A stretch of 64,000 nt of DNA from Bacillus sp. BA3 (GTDB lineage: Bacteria; Bacillota; Bacilli; Bacillales; DSM-1321), in contig PIZR01000002.1 in assembly GCA_002835675.1 (NCBI GenBank), positions 344,277 to 408,276 of the forward strand, given 5' to 3'. Position 1 is the first letter of the stretch; each line of letters begins with the position of its first letter. The notes beneath the pieces were generated by a model. That model was not told where the DNA came from. It saw only the letters and a list, made by a program, of their open reading frames with translations, and did not search any database. Made by a program: the position numbers and the translations under genes. Shown one piece after another: positions 8,381 through 17,215 of this stretch.

Positions 8381-8755
8381 TTGAAACGTTTCATATCTTT
8401 CATGATATACGGAATCATCGCCCTCGGAGTCCTCGGACTATTGAGCCGACTATTTAATGACCCGATTGGCTTTTTTAGAAACATTCTCATAATAGCCATT
8501 GTCGCAGGGATTATTTATATGATTTATACCGGATTAACAAAGGGAAAACCAGTTAAGAAAGAGCAGCAAGCATTCCGAAAGGCTGCCCGCCAGTCGAAAA
8601 AAAGGCTAAAAAACCGAACTTCGAAAAAAGATAATGTGGCTAGCTTCTCTGCAGCAAAATCATCCAAGAAAATAAAATGGAGAAAGAAAACGGATAGTCA
8701 CTTAACCGTTATCGAAGGGAAAAAGAATAAAAAGAAAAATCGGGCTTCTTTTTAA
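8381..8755 (+). CDS. yqhP: Conserved protein YqhP, membrane helices plus basic tail
   Basis: A 124-residue protein with two N-terminal membrane helices (about 4-20 and 30-50) and a strongly basic, Lys/Ser-rich cytoplasmic tail. It matches YqhP by position and layout. AAGGAGG at 8366-8372 sets the start at TTG 8381 with an 8-base spacer; an in-frame GTG at 8372 overlaps that site. The stop codon lies inside the terminator hairpin. Function unknown. Confidence 0.8.
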   Translation: MKRFISFMIYGIIALGVLGLLSRLFNDPIGFFRNILIIAIVAGIIYMIYTGLTKGKPVKKEQQAFRKAARQSKKRLKNRTSKKDNVASFSAAKSSKKIKWRKKTDSHLTVIEGKKNKKKNRASF

Positions 8756-8772
8756 GAGCCCGATTTTTTTAT
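8736..8772. terminator. Bidirectional terminator yqhP/yqhO
   Basis: AAATCGGGCTT and its complement (AAGAGCCCGATTT) form a stem with T-runs on both strands between the convergent genes. Confidence 0.85.
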
Positions 8773-8778
8773 TTATTA

Positions 8779-9660
8779 TCAATAAGTCCATTTTTTAAGA
8801 AATTCTTTCGTGCACTGCCTGCCCCGTTTCATCAAATCACCCTTTTGTTCATCATTCAGATTGAAATCCATCGCAGAAACTCCCTTCATCGGAATAAATA
8901 CAATATTATGGACGTGTTTCTTGGAGATATATCGTGCATCATGGGCATCTTTCATCGTTTTGAATAGTGCGGAGAACAATTCAACCGCATTATCCACCTC
9001 ATGCGGTTTCCATATCTCATCGACACTCAGCCGCAAGCCTATGACCGGCCGTTCCTTCCTTACATGATCTGAATTGAATAACCACATAGGAAAATTGCTC
9101 AAAACACCTCCATCAACAAAAAGGAACTTGCTTTTTCCGACATCGAGTTTGACTGGTTCAAAGAAATAAGGAATGCTACAACTCATTCTTACTGCCTTTG
9201 CAACTGGAAAAGTGATTGGATCAATGCCATAGTTCGGCAGATCATCAGGCAGAACCACCAATTTCCCATTTGTGATGTCAGAGGTTATGATACGAAGGGA
9301 TTTCGGTCGTACATCCTTAAAGGTGACTACATTCCTTTCGGCAAGTTTGCTGGCAATCCAACCTTCCAATGCGTCGCCTTTATAAAGGCCAAGTTTCCAG
9401 TATACAAGGAGCCATTTGGCAAGCGGGATAGGCAAAAGACCACGCCTTTTATCCAGCAGGCCGCTTAAATCTATATCAAGAAATAGCTTTTCCATTTCTT
9501 TTCCGGTGTACCCAGCTGCCACGAAAGCTGCAATTATGGATCCTGCACTTGTACCTGCTGTACGATGGAATACAAATCCCCGTTCTTCTAATTCCTGCAG
9601 GGCTCCCACTAAACCATAGCCTTTAATCCCGCCTCCGGAAAAAACGCCGTCAATAATCAT
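8779..9660 (-). CDS. yqhO: Patatin-like phospholipase YqhO
   Basis: A 293-residue cytoplasmic serine hydrolase of the patatin family. The oxyanion motif GGGIKG is at residues 9-14, the nucleophile elbow GTSAG near 37-41, and the catalytic Asp in FVDGGVLSNFP near 180. The dyad is complete, so it is probably active on phospholipid or acyl substrates; the natural substrate is unknown. It is convergent with yqhP and lies downstream of splB with an 84-base gap. Confidence 0.92.
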   Translation of the reverse strand: MIIDGVFSGGGIKGYGLVGALQELEERGFVFHRTAGTSAGSIIAAFVAAGYTGKEMEKLFLDIDLSGLLDKRRGLLPIPLAKWLLVYWKLGLYKGDALEGWIASKLAERNVVTFKDVRPKSLRIITSDITNGKLVVLPDDLPNYGIDPITFPVAKAVRMSCSIPYFFEPVKLDVGKSKFLFVDGGVLSNFPMWLFNSDHVRKERPVIGLRLSVDEIWKPHEVDNAVELFSALFKTMKDAHDARYISKKHVHNIVFIPMKGVSAMDFNLNDEQKGDLMKRGRQCTKEFLKKWTY

Positions 9661-9744
9661 AGCTGCCCTCCCCTAATCCGGTCTTTACATTTCTAAGCAG
9701 GATTAGAGGGATTTATGACAGTTTTAAATAGAAAATTACCTTCA

Positions 9745-10770
9745 TCAGGTAAAATACTGAATTTCCGCTTTCGGGAAAAATTCCGCGATATACCCACGAA
9801 TGGTCGTTTCCAGTTCTGCGGCTTCTTCGGTTTGGTAAACATATTTACCAATGCCATATCTGCCCCATTTATATTTACGCTTCGTTTCGTCCAGTTCCAA
9901 TTTTGTTTTCGGGTAGTTTTTTTGAATCACTTTTTTTGCTGGACCAGTGAACCGATGCTGGATTAATTCAAAAGTCAAATCCGGTATATCCACCCCTTTT
10001 AACGCCTCGCTTAATCGTTCGAATAATTCGTGATAGCCATCCTTCCATGCTTCATGACGATATATGGGAGCTACGATAAAACCCAGAGGATATCCGGCAC
10101 CTGCCACTTTTCGTGCCGCTTCCATCCTTTCCTCGAAGCTCGATGTGCCTGGCTCGAAATTCTTTATCACAAAACGCGAATTTATACTGAACCGAAATCT
10201 CGTTTTTCCATTATGTTCAGCATCCAACAGATGGTCGACATGATGAAATTTAGTTACGAACCTTAAAACCCCATATTCACTTTTTCCAAAATATTCTATG
10301 GCCCTTTTTAAAGAATGTGTCAAATGGTCAATTCCGACAATGTCCGATGTACAGGCTGCCTCAAAACGTGTGATTTCAGGCTTTCTCTCATTTATATATT
10401 TTTCGGCTGCCTCGAAAATCTCGTCAAGATTCACATATGTCCTAATATATGGTTTCGATCCGAGTGTCGTCTGTAAATAGCAATAGTGACAGTGCCCCAT
10501 ACACCCTGTAGCAAGAGGGATGGCATATTCAGCAGATGGCTTTGAGGAATCGAATTTCAATGTTTTTCTTATTCCTACCACAAGCGTCGATTTGGCGACG
10601 CGATATTTTTGCAAATCGTTTTCCCCAGGAAGGTCCCTAATTTGGTTATGGGATGTGGTCTCCCGGATTTCAATGTTCAAATCTTCGAATTTCTTCTTCA
10701 ATTCCCGGCCAAGAGGGTATTCCAGTGCCCTGGGCTCTATATACACTAATTGTGGCATAAATGGTTTCAT
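9745..10770 (-). CDS. splB: Spore photoproduct lyase, radical SAM enzyme
   Basis: A 341-residue radical-SAM enzyme that reverses the 5-thyminyl-5,6-dihydrothymine photoproduct in germinating spores. The [4Fe-4S] motif CxxxCxxC is C90-M-G-H-C94-H-Y-C97. C140 in EAACTSDIVGIDH corresponds to the hydrogen-donor Cys141 of B. subtilis. The length is as expected (342 in B. subtilis). In B. subtilis splB lies elsewhere on the chromosome; here it sits in the stretch where mntR would be expected. Expression under sigma-G is likely from the family but no promoter was identified. Confidence 0.96.
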   Translation of the reverse strand: MKPFMPQLVYIEPRALEYPLGRELKKKFEDLNIEIRETTSHNQIRDLPGENDLQKYRVAKSTLVVGIRKTLKFDSSKPSAEYAIPLATGCMGHCHYCYLQTTLGSKPYIRTYVNLDEIFEAAEKYINERKPEITRFEAACTSDIVGIDHLTHSLKRAIEYFGKSEYGVLRFVTKFHHVDHLLDAEHNGKTRFRFSINSRFVIKNFEPGTSSFEERMEAARKVAGAGYPLGFIVAPIYRHEAWKDGYHELFERLSEALKGVDIPDLTFELIQHRFTGPAKKVIQKNYPKTKLELDETKRKYKWGRYGIGKYVYQTEEAAELETTIRGYIAEFFPKAEIQYFT

Positions 10771-10895
10771 TCCGTTCCCATTCTGTTCATACTTTTAATC
10801 GAACTACACAATCTAATTCATAAGGATAGTTTTTCTTAATTCTGTTATCATCATGATTGTTTTTACTTGGAAATTCAAAATGAAGGAGATGCCAT

Positions 10896-11084
10896 ATGGC
10901 TAATAAAAAACGAGATTTCTTGACAAATGGAACGGGGAAACAAGCGATCACCGTCCAAACAGATAATAAATATCCAAATCCAAGGAATATACCTGGAGAC
11001 TCGGTCGATGAATTTTCGGTATTGAAAGATGGAAACCAATATCTAGCCGAGAAGGAAATAGGTCAGCAAAATGAAAATGGTTGA
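10896..11084 (+). CDS. Small hydrophilic protein of unknown function
   Basis: A 62-residue protein (MANKKRDFLTNGTGKQ...) without Cys, hydrophobic segments or a recognised domain. AAGGAG precedes its ATG with good spacing, and a strong terminator follows directly, so it looks like a real single-gene unit divergent from splB. Its Lys/Asn/Gly/Gln-rich composition resembles small spore proteins, but this is a guess. I do not recognise a family. Confidence 0.7.
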   Translation: MANKKRDFLTNGTGKQAITVQTDNKYPNPRNIPGDSVDEFSVLKDGNQYLAEKEIGQQNENG

Positions 11085-11097
11085 TTGAACGCAAAAA

Positions 11098-11127
11098 GAA
11101 GACCGAATTTACGATGATTCGGTCTTC
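11098..11127 (+). terminator. Terminator of the small gene at 10896
   Basis: AAGACCGAAT and ATTCGGTCTT form a stem that ends in a T-rich stretch on the plus strand, 13 bases past the stop codon. Confidence 0.8.
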
Positions 11128-11178
11128 TCTATTGGTTTGTAATTGAACAGACGGTAACTAACAAACATTTAAGACACT

Positions 11179-11222
11179 AAAAAAAGCCGTTAAGATAGGC
11201 TTTGCAGCATACTTAACGGCTT
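11179..11222 (-). terminator. Terminator of nrdJ
   Basis: AAGCCGTTAAG and CTTAACGGCTT form an 11-bp stem; on the minus strand it is followed by a T7 run. It lies 14 bases past the nrdJ stop codon. Confidence 0.85.
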
Positions 11223-11235
11223 CCCTTACATCAGC

Positions 11236-13806
11236 TTATAGCCCGCATTTTAATTGTGCTCCGCAATTCGTGCAAGTATTGCATCCGCCCATTTCCTGGA
11301 CTTCGCCTTTACGGCACACCGGACAAGTGTTGCCCACTTCCGACCCAATCGTAACGTTAGTCGAACGCAGTTCATTTATCGTATCGACCAATACGACTTT
11401 TTTCTTTACTTCCACATCTGTCAATTCATCCATTTCAAGCTGCTCGTCCATTTGGTTTTCTTCCGCTTTGAGCGTAAGAACCTGACTGTCACGGCTGCCA
11501 TCCACATATACAGTACCGCCTTTTGCTCCGCCTTTGTATAGACGTTCATATACTTTTTCAACTTGTTCGACAGTATATCCTTTTGGAGCATTTACCGTTT
11601 TACTGATCGAGCTGTCAATCCAGCGTTGAATGATGCATTGAACATCAGCATGTGCTTCTGGAGCTAATTCCATAGCGGAAATGAACCATTTTGGAAGCTC
11701 TTCTGTATCGGCTTCTGGATGACGGTCCAAGTATTCCTGTACAATGTCAGCCTTAACTTCAATGAATTTACCAAGACGGCCGCTGCGGAAATACGTGAAG
11801 GAGAAATATGGTTCAAGACCTGTTGATACCCCGACCATAGTTCCTGTGCTTCCTGTAGGAGCAACTGTCAATAAATGAGAGTTACGGATGCCATGTGCAG
11901 CAACACTTTCCCTGATATCTTCAGGCATTTTTTCCATAAATCCGGTTTGTGTGAAACGTGTTCTAAGCTCATCGGTTTCTTTGTCCGTTGACCCGATCAG
12001 GAACGGGAAACTGCCTTTTTCTTTAGCAAGTTCCACGGAAGCCCTGTAAGCTGTCGTCGCAATCGTTTCAAACACCTTGTCAACCAGGATATTTCCTTCT
12101 TCAGAGCCATATTCCGTCTCACAGTAGATCAAAAGGTCATGCAGACCCATTACACCAAGTCCAACCCGTCGCTCGCCCAGTGCCTGTTTTTTGTTTTCTT
12201 CCAAGAAATAAGGAGTTGCGTCAATGACATTGTCCTGCATACGCACACCGACTTCGACAGTCTGCTTAAGTTTCTCGAAATTAACGGTTTTGCTTTCTTT
12301 ATCAGCCATCTCAGCCAGATTGACTGCCGCAAGGTTACATACTGAATATGGGGCCAATGGCTGTTCTCCACAAGGGTTCGTCGCTACGACCTGTTGACCG
12401 TATGCTTTGGCATTCGTCATTTCATTAGCATTATCGATAAAGAAAATACCTGGTTCAGCAGAATATGTTGCACAAATATTTATTAAATTCCAAAGCTCTT
12501 TAGCGCGGATTTTACGGTAAACACGGACTTTGTGACCCATTTTCTCCCATTCGCGAACATCGCCGACATTATGCCATTCTTCATTGTAAATGGCCATTTC
12601 TTCGGCATTATAGCTTTCAACATCAGGAAAACGCAATTCGTATTCCGCATCTTGTTCCGCCGCTTCCATGAATTCCTTAGTCAGGCAAATCGAGATGTTG
12701 GCTCCAGTCAGAAAATCAGAATTATGGACACTGTATGTTCCCCCTGTACGGAGCTTTTCCTCTGCATCCCTAATGATTTTCTCGCTGAATCCACCTTGGC
12801 CAGGAATCTCCTTATAATTGATGATCCCTTGATACATAGCCGTTTCCTGTTCCGTGTGCGGCGTGAATTTCAATTTATCCGTCGCATATTTCTTGATTGC
12901 TTCGTCTTTAGTATTTTCCACTAGGTAACGCAGAATCCTTGGGTTTTGCATTTTAGAAATGATGAACTCTGCAATATCAGGATGCCAATCAGCAAGCATG
13001 ATCATTTGCGCGCCGCGTCTGCTACCGCCCTGTTCAACAAGATGCGTCAGTTTCGCAATATCGTCAAGCCACGACACAGAACCCGAGGATTTTCCGTTTA
13101 CGCCTTTTGCCAGAGTGTTTCTTGGACGCAGTGTCGACCCGTTCGTTCCCACTCCGCCGCCGCGGCTCATGATTTCCATCACTTGTTTCCTATGTTCTGA
13201 AATACCTTCACGTGAATCCGGTACGAATGGCATTACATAACAGTTGAAATAAGTAACATCCGTATTGGAACCTGCACCATATAATACTCGTCCTGCCGGG
13301 ACGAAATTAAGGTTCTTTAATTCTTCATAGAATTTATTGAACCATTCCGTTCTTTTTTCTTCCGTGGTTTCCACTGATGCCAATCCCGTTGCATTACGTT
13401 TCGCAATTTGTTCATAGTATATTTCAAGCGGCTTTTCGATAATATCCAAAGGACGGTTTACAATTCCCGTCTCCATTTCTTCCGGATTATCCAGAACGCC
13501 ACGGAACTCTTCATCCACCAAAACCTTCGCTTTTTTGGTTTCCCAATCTATTTCAACGATATAACCGAGACCCCTTGCCGGGAATTTCGGATCTTCCTTA
13601 ATCGTCAACACGACGAAATCGCCTGCCGAGAGTGTGATTTTTTCAGTATCCTTAAAAGAATAGCGGTCAAGCATGACTAGACGGGACACTCCCTTATGCG
13701 CCATTTTCATATCAGCAGTTACAGGGTGAACCTGGGGAAATAAAGAAATATCCTTATTCAACCTTTCTAGATCAACCTTTAAAGCTTCTTTTATTACAAC
13801 CGACAT
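11236..13806 (-). CDS. nrdJ: Adenosylcobalamin-dependent (class II) ribonucleotide reductase
   Basis: This 856-residue enzyme reduces ribonucleotides to deoxyribonucleotides using coenzyme B12, without oxygen dependence. The ten-stranded barrel carries NPCGEQ with the catalytic Cys and Glu; FNCYVMP holds one of the redox Cys. The C-terminus has the swinging-arm and zinc-ribbon-like cysteines (CPVCRKG, CNTCTNCGAQLKCG). The N-terminal tail precedes the core at about residue 90. It has its own promoter with two NrdR-type boxes and its own terminator. B. subtilis lacks this gene and relies on the class I enzyme NrdEF. Confidence 0.95.
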   Translation of the reverse strand: MSVVIKEALKVDLERLNKDISLFPQVHPVTADMKMAHKGVSRLVMLDRYSFKDTEKITLSAGDFVVLTIKEDPKFPARGLGYIVEIDWETKKAKVLVDEEFRGVLDNPEEMETGIVNRPLDIIEKPLEIYYEQIAKRNATGLASVETTEEKRTEWFNKFYEELKNLNFVPAGRVLYGAGSNTDVTYFNCYVMPFVPDSREGISEHRKQVMEIMSRGGGVGTNGSTLRPRNTLAKGVNGKSSGSVSWLDDIAKLTHLVEQGGSRRGAQMIMLADWHPDIAEFIISKMQNPRILRYLVENTKDEAIKKYATDKLKFTPHTEQETAMYQGIINYKEIPGQGGFSEKIIRDAEEKLRTGGTYSVHNSDFLTGANISICLTKEFMEAAEQDAEYELRFPDVESYNAEEMAIYNEEWHNVGDVREWEKMGHKVRVYRKIRAKELWNLINICATYSAEPGIFFIDNANEMTNAKAYGQQVVATNPCGEQPLAPYSVCNLAAVNLAEMADKESKTVNFEKLKQTVEVGVRMQDNVIDATPYFLEENKKQALGERRVGLGVMGLHDLLIYCETEYGSEEGNILVDKVFETIATTAYRASVELAKEKGSFPFLIGSTDKETDELRTRFTQTGFMEKMPEDIRESVAAHGIRNSHLLTVAPTGSTGTMVGVSTGLEPYFSFTYFRSGRLGKFIEVKADIVQEYLDRHPEADTEELPKWFISAMELAPEAHADVQCIIQRWIDSSISKTVNAPKGYTVEQVEKVYERLYKGGAKGGTVYVDGSRDSQVLTLKAEENQMDEQLEMDELTDVEVKKKVVLVDTINELRSTNVTIGSEVGNTCPVCRKGEVQEMGGCNTCTNCGAQLKCGL

Positions 13807-13924
13807 AATTCCCTCTCCTTTATATGTTTCAAGATCCGTTCTTGCTGCCGCAAAAATCCTTATGTAACCTTACATGTCCGTTTCGCTTAACAAGTACCCT
13901 AAATTTATCATAGCGAAACTCAAA

Positions 13925-13973
13925 AATCAACATATAGTGTCGCATTAAATATTTCAACTACTATATATTGTGT
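13925..13973 (-). promoter_or_regulatory. nrdJ promoter with two NrdR-type boxes
   Basis: On the minus strand ACACAATATATAGTAG (58-73 of the 13900s) and ACACTATATGTTGATT (25-40) both resemble the NrdR box ACACWATATWTWGTGT. They are 33 bp apart, about three helical turns, which is the usual arrangement. A promoter TTGAAA (13952-13957), 17-bp spacer, TATGTT (13929-13934) is overlapped by both boxes: box 1 covers the -35 and box 2 the -10. Repression by NrdR at high dATP is inferred; the nrdR gene is not in the window. Confidence 0.8.
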
Positions 13974-13995
13974 TTGTTTTGAATAACTTTTAATT

Positions 13996-14024
13996 TTGTC
14001 AAACGATAAATCAATTAATATAGT
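13996..14024 (+). promoter_or_regulatory. Sigma-A-type promoter pointing away from nrdJ
   Basis: TTGTCA at 13996-14001, 17-base spacer, TATAGT at 14019-14024. It is a good match and drives transcription towards a 12-codon frame and then antisense to lipM. No larger gene follows. Confidence 0.5.
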
Positions 14025-14041
14025 TAGCAAAAGGGAGGAAA

Positions 14042-14080
14042 ATGTCGATTTACAATAATTTTTCATCAGATTTCAATTAA
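14042..14080 (+). CDS. Putative 12-residue micro-ORF
   Basis: ATG at 14042 follows GGGAGG (14033-14038) with a 3-base spacer and encodes MSIYNNFSSDFN before TAA. The sigma-A-like promoter lies 18 bases upstream of the ATG. There is no similarity I know of. It may be a leader peptide, part of a small RNA, or chance. Confidence 0.25.
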   Translation: MSIYNNFSSDFN

Positions 14081-14194
14081 TTTGGACCTTGCTTTTTCCC
14101 CATCCCTTTTAGGGCTTATCCCTGCAAGGGATGCGTTATTTGGTCAAACAAATCTGAAAAAACTTTTTTATTATCCACTCTAATTATGCTTCCT

Positions 14195-15031
14195 CTATCT
14201 CATGAAATTCCAATCATCGCTTTCATATTTGCTTTCTGCAATGGACTTCACTTCCAGCAATTGCTTTTCGGTGAGGACGTATGGCTCTAAATCGACCGAA
14301 AGTCCTTCGGCAAAACCTTTTTCAAAAGCTTCTTTCGCTTCAGGGATGGTAATCTTTCTCCCTGCAATATCATTTATGGCCACAGCTTTGTTTTTTAGGT
14401 TTTTTTGCATTCTCTCTTTAACCCTGTCATTTGAGAATTTAAATACGCTAAAAAGCTTATCATCATCAAGTTCAAGCAAAATGGATCCGTGCTGAAGGAT
14501 GACGCCTTTTTGCCTGGTTTGAGCGCTGCCAGCGACCTTCCTGCCCTCAACGACCAGTTCATACCAGCTTGGAGCATCAAAGCAAACCGAAGACCTAGGC
14601 GATTTTAAAGCCGCTTTTTCCTGATCGGTTCGAGGCACGGCAAAATAAGCATCCAATCCCAGATTCCTGAATCCCATTAATATTCCTTCAGAAATGACAC
14701 GATATGCTTCAGTAACGGTAGTCGGCATTCCCGGATAGGATTCTGGAACGATTACGCTATAAGTCAATTCATGCTCGTGCAGGACCGCTCGTCCTCCTGT
14801 TGGCCTGCGTACAAAACCAAGGCCCTGCCTTTTGACCTCTTCGATATCAATTTCCGCTTCGGCCTTTTGAAAATAACCGATCGACAATGTAGCTGGATCC
14901 CAGCCGTAAAAGCGTATGATTGGCGGAATTTCCCCTTTGCTTTGCCAGTTTAACAGAGCTTCGTCCAGTGCCATATTAAAAGCCGGTGAACAATACCCCG
15001 AATCTATAAAACCCCATTTATCTTTAGCCAT
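14195..15031 (-). CDS. lipM: Octanoyl-[acyl carrier protein]:protein N-octanoyltransferase
   Basis: LipM transfers octanoyl from ACP to GcvH, the first step of lipoate assembly in Bacillus. The protein is 278 residues when started at ATG 15031, which follows a GAGGGG site; this equals the B. subtilis length. The catalytic Cys150 is in [13 protein letters not shown], and the conserved [12 protein letters not shown] with its Lys follows. [18 protein letters not shown] forms the lipoyl-binding fold. It stands near the gcv operon, whose product needs lipoylated GcvH. Confidence 0.94.
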   Translation of the reverse strand: MAKDKWGFIDSGYCSPAFNMALDEALLNWQSKGEIPPIIRFYGWDPATLSIGYFQKAEAEIDIEEVKRQGLGFVRRPTGGRAVLHEHELTYSVIVPESYPGMPTTVTEAYRVISEGILMGFRNLGLDAYFAVPRTDQEKAALKSPRSSVCFDAPSWYELVVEGRKVAGSAQTRQKGVILQHGSILLELDDDKLFSVFKFSNDRVKERMQKNLKNKAVAINDIAGRKITIPEAKEAFEKGFAEGLSVDLEPYVLTEKQLLEVKSIAESKYESDDWNFMR

Positions 15032-15234
15032 CCTTACCCCTCGTTTCGATAGACTGTTTTTCAATACCCCACAAAAAACTCACATGTAGTAGTTTAACAG
15101 ACTTTAACACTCTAAAAAAGAAAGTACCATCAAGTCCATGAAGAATTTGATGAAAATTCTTTTTGATTATTGGGTAAAGCAATTATATAATAAAGATTGT
15201 CTGTATTCGTTAAGGTAGAAGGGAGTTTTTATGT

Positions 15235-15618
15235 TTGGAAATATTATATACACTGCTCATCATCTTAGGAGTGGTTATTGCGTATTCACTTTTTAATTGG
15301 TACCGCCAGCGTAAAATCGTTAAAACACTAACACAGGACGAATTTATCGCTAACTACAGAAAAGTGCAGCTAATCGATGTGCGGGAACCGAATGATTTCG
15401 ATAATGGCCATATCTTAGGCGCAAGAAACATCCCTATGACTCAAATGAAAACACGCTTGGTCGAAATTAGGCCGGACAAGCCTGTATATTTGTACGCTCA
15501 AAGCGAAATCATCAGTGGCAGAGCTGCAGCAATGCTATACAAAAAGGGCTACAGGGAACTTTTTCACCTAAAGGGCGGTTTCAAAATGTGGACCGGGAAA
15601 ATCAAAGCAAAGAAATAA
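15235..15618 (+). CDS. yqhL: Membrane-anchored rhodanese-like protein YqhL, catalytic Cys missing
   Basis: A 127-residue protein with an N-terminal membrane anchor (about 3-20) and a rhodanese domain (LIDVREPNDFDNGHILGARNIP). The active-site loop, normally built around a Cys (YCxxGxRS type), reads YAQSEIISGR: Ala stands where the Cys should be. The rest, including GRAAAMLYKKGYRELFHLKGGFKMW, is intact. Sulfur transfer is therefore unlikely. The start is TTG 15235 after AAGGGAG; an ATG four bases upstream is out of frame. B. subtilis YqhL is the positional counterpart. Confidence 0.85.
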   Translation: MEILYTLLIILGVVIAYSLFNWYRQRKIVKTLTQDEFIANYRKVQLIDVREPNDFDNGHILGARNIPMTQMKTRLVEIRPDKPVYLYAQSEIISGRAAAMLYKKGYRELFHLKGGFKMWTGKIKAKK

Positions 15619-15707
15619 GACCCCATCTCCGCATGGGCTCTTTTAAATTCAATAGCTCAAGGAAAAGAAAGTTAACTGCTGGACTTTAATGAAATCTTAC
15701 ATAAACA

Positions 15708-15742
15708 TGAAAAATCCCCGCCGGCAGGCAGGGATTTTTTTC
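15708..15742 (-). terminator. Terminator of the gcv operon
   Basis: AAAAATCCC and GGGATTTTT flank a GC-rich loop (CGCCGGCAGGCA), giving T-runs on the strands. It lies 16 bases past the gcvPB stop codon. Confidence 0.8.
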
Positions 15743-15757
15743 GTATAAGCTATCAAT

Positions 15758-17215
15758 CTAGGCTTGATAACGCAGAACAGGTTTTCTTGCAGCAAGAGTT
15801 TCATCAAGCCGCTTTATAACGGTTGTATGCGGAGCTTCCTGAACGATTTCCGGGGTTTCTTCCGCTTCCTTGGCAATCTGGATCATCGCATCGATGAACG
15901 CATCCAGCGTTTCTTTTGACTCGGTTTCAGTCGGTTCTATCATCATTCCTTCCTCCACGTTCAACGGGAAGTAAATGGTTGGAGGATGATACCCGAAATC
16001 CAGTAATCTTTTGGCTATATCGAGAGTCCTAACCCCCAATTTCTTTTGCCGGCGTCCGCTTAATACGAATTCGTGCTTACAATGACGATTATATGGTAAG
16101 TCAAAATAAGGTTCCAACTTGCGCATCATATAATTGGCATTGATGACCGCATTTTCGGTGACGGCTTTAAGGCCATCAGGCCCCATTGAACGAATGTACG
16201 TATATGCCCTCACGTTAATCCCGAAATTACCATAATAAGGTTTTACCCTGCCAATGGATTGCGGACGATCATAATCAAGAGCGAATTGCTCACCTTGTTT
16301 AATTATAAGAGGTTTAGGCAAGTAAGGAATCAAGTCCGACTTCACACCTACAGGACCAGAACCCGGACCGCCGCCGCCATGCGGACCCGTGAATGTTTTA
16401 TGGAGATTTAAGTGAACCACATCAAAGCCCATGTCACCCGGGCGTGCTTTTGAAAGGACTGCATTCAGATTGGCTCCGTCATAATAAAGCTTCCCACCTG
16501 CATCATGGACAAGTTGTGCCATTTCCAAGATGTTTTCTTCAAATAATCCCAATGTATTGGGGTTCGTCAGCATCAAGGCCGCCGTATCAGGTCCGACAAC
16601 ACGCTTTAAATCTTCAAGGTCGACTAATCCATTTTCATCGGATTTCACTGTAATCGTTTCAAGTCCGGCAACAGTGGCAGAGGCAGGATTCGTACCGTGT
16701 GCAGAATCAGGTACAATCACTTTCGTCCGTTCTGTATCGCCATTCGCTTCGTGAAAAGCGCGAATCATCATCAACCCTGTCCACTCACCATGTGCACCTG
16801 CTGCAGGCTGTAATGTCACTTGGTCCATCCCGGTGATTTCAGTTAAGTGTTCCTGCAAATCAAATAAGAGTCCCAATGCTCCCTGAACGGTAGCCGGATC
16901 TTGATATGGATGGATATGGGCAAAGCCGTTGAAACGTGCCACGTTTTCATTTATTTTCGGATTATATTTCATCGTGCATGAACCCAGCGGATAAAAACCC
17001 GAATCCACCCCATGATTCCGTTTGGAGAGTGCTGTATAGTGACGCATGATATCCAGTTCGGACACCTCAGGCAGTTCTGCCTCTTCTTCACGGATGTAGT
17101 CGGCAGGAAGAATTTCTTCGAGCGGAATAGTTGCAACATCCATTTCTGGCAGACTGTACCCGATCCGACCGGAAGTACTGATTTCAAAAATGAGTGATTG
17201 ATCTTGATTATTCAT
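15758..17215 (-). CDS. gcvPB: Glycine dehydrogenase (decarboxylating) subunit 2
   Basis: The C-terminal half of the split P-protein of the glycine cleavage system. It carries the PLP lysine in [22 protein letters not shown]. The start ATG at 17215 (MNNQDQS) gives 485 residues; an ATG farther up would lie inside gcvPA. It overlaps the gcvPA 3' end by 8 bases, so the two subunits are translated together. The partner subunit, T-protein and riboswitch are upstream. Confidence 0.95.
   Translation of the reverse strand: MNNQDQSLIFEISTSGRIGYSLPEMDVATIPLEEILPADYIREEEAELPEVSELDIMRHYTALSKRNHGVDSGFYPLGSCTMKYNPKINENVARFNGFAHIHPYQDPATVQGALGLLFDLQEHLTEITGMDQVTLQPAAGAHGEWTGLMMIRAFHEANGDTERTKVIVPDSAHGTNPASATVAGLETITVKSDENGLVDLEDLKRVVGPDTAALMLTNPNTLGLFEENILEMAQLVHDAGGKLYYDGANLNAVLSKARPGDMGFDVVHLNLHKTFTGPHGGGGPGSGPVGVKSDLIPYLPKPLIIKQGEQFALDYDRPQSIGRVKPYYGNFGINVRAYTYIRSMGPDGLKAVTENAVINANYMMRKLEPYFDLPYNRHCKHEFVLSGRRQKKLGVRTLDIAKRLLDFGYHPPTIYFPLNVEEGMMIEPTETESKETLDAFIDAMIQIAKEAEETPEIVQEAPHTTVIKRLDETLAARKPVLRYQA

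Noticed and set aside
13807..13924. Cobalamin riboswitch before nrdJ
   Set aside because: No B12-box-like sequence or characteristic core was found; the short leader is explained by the promoter and NrdR boxes.
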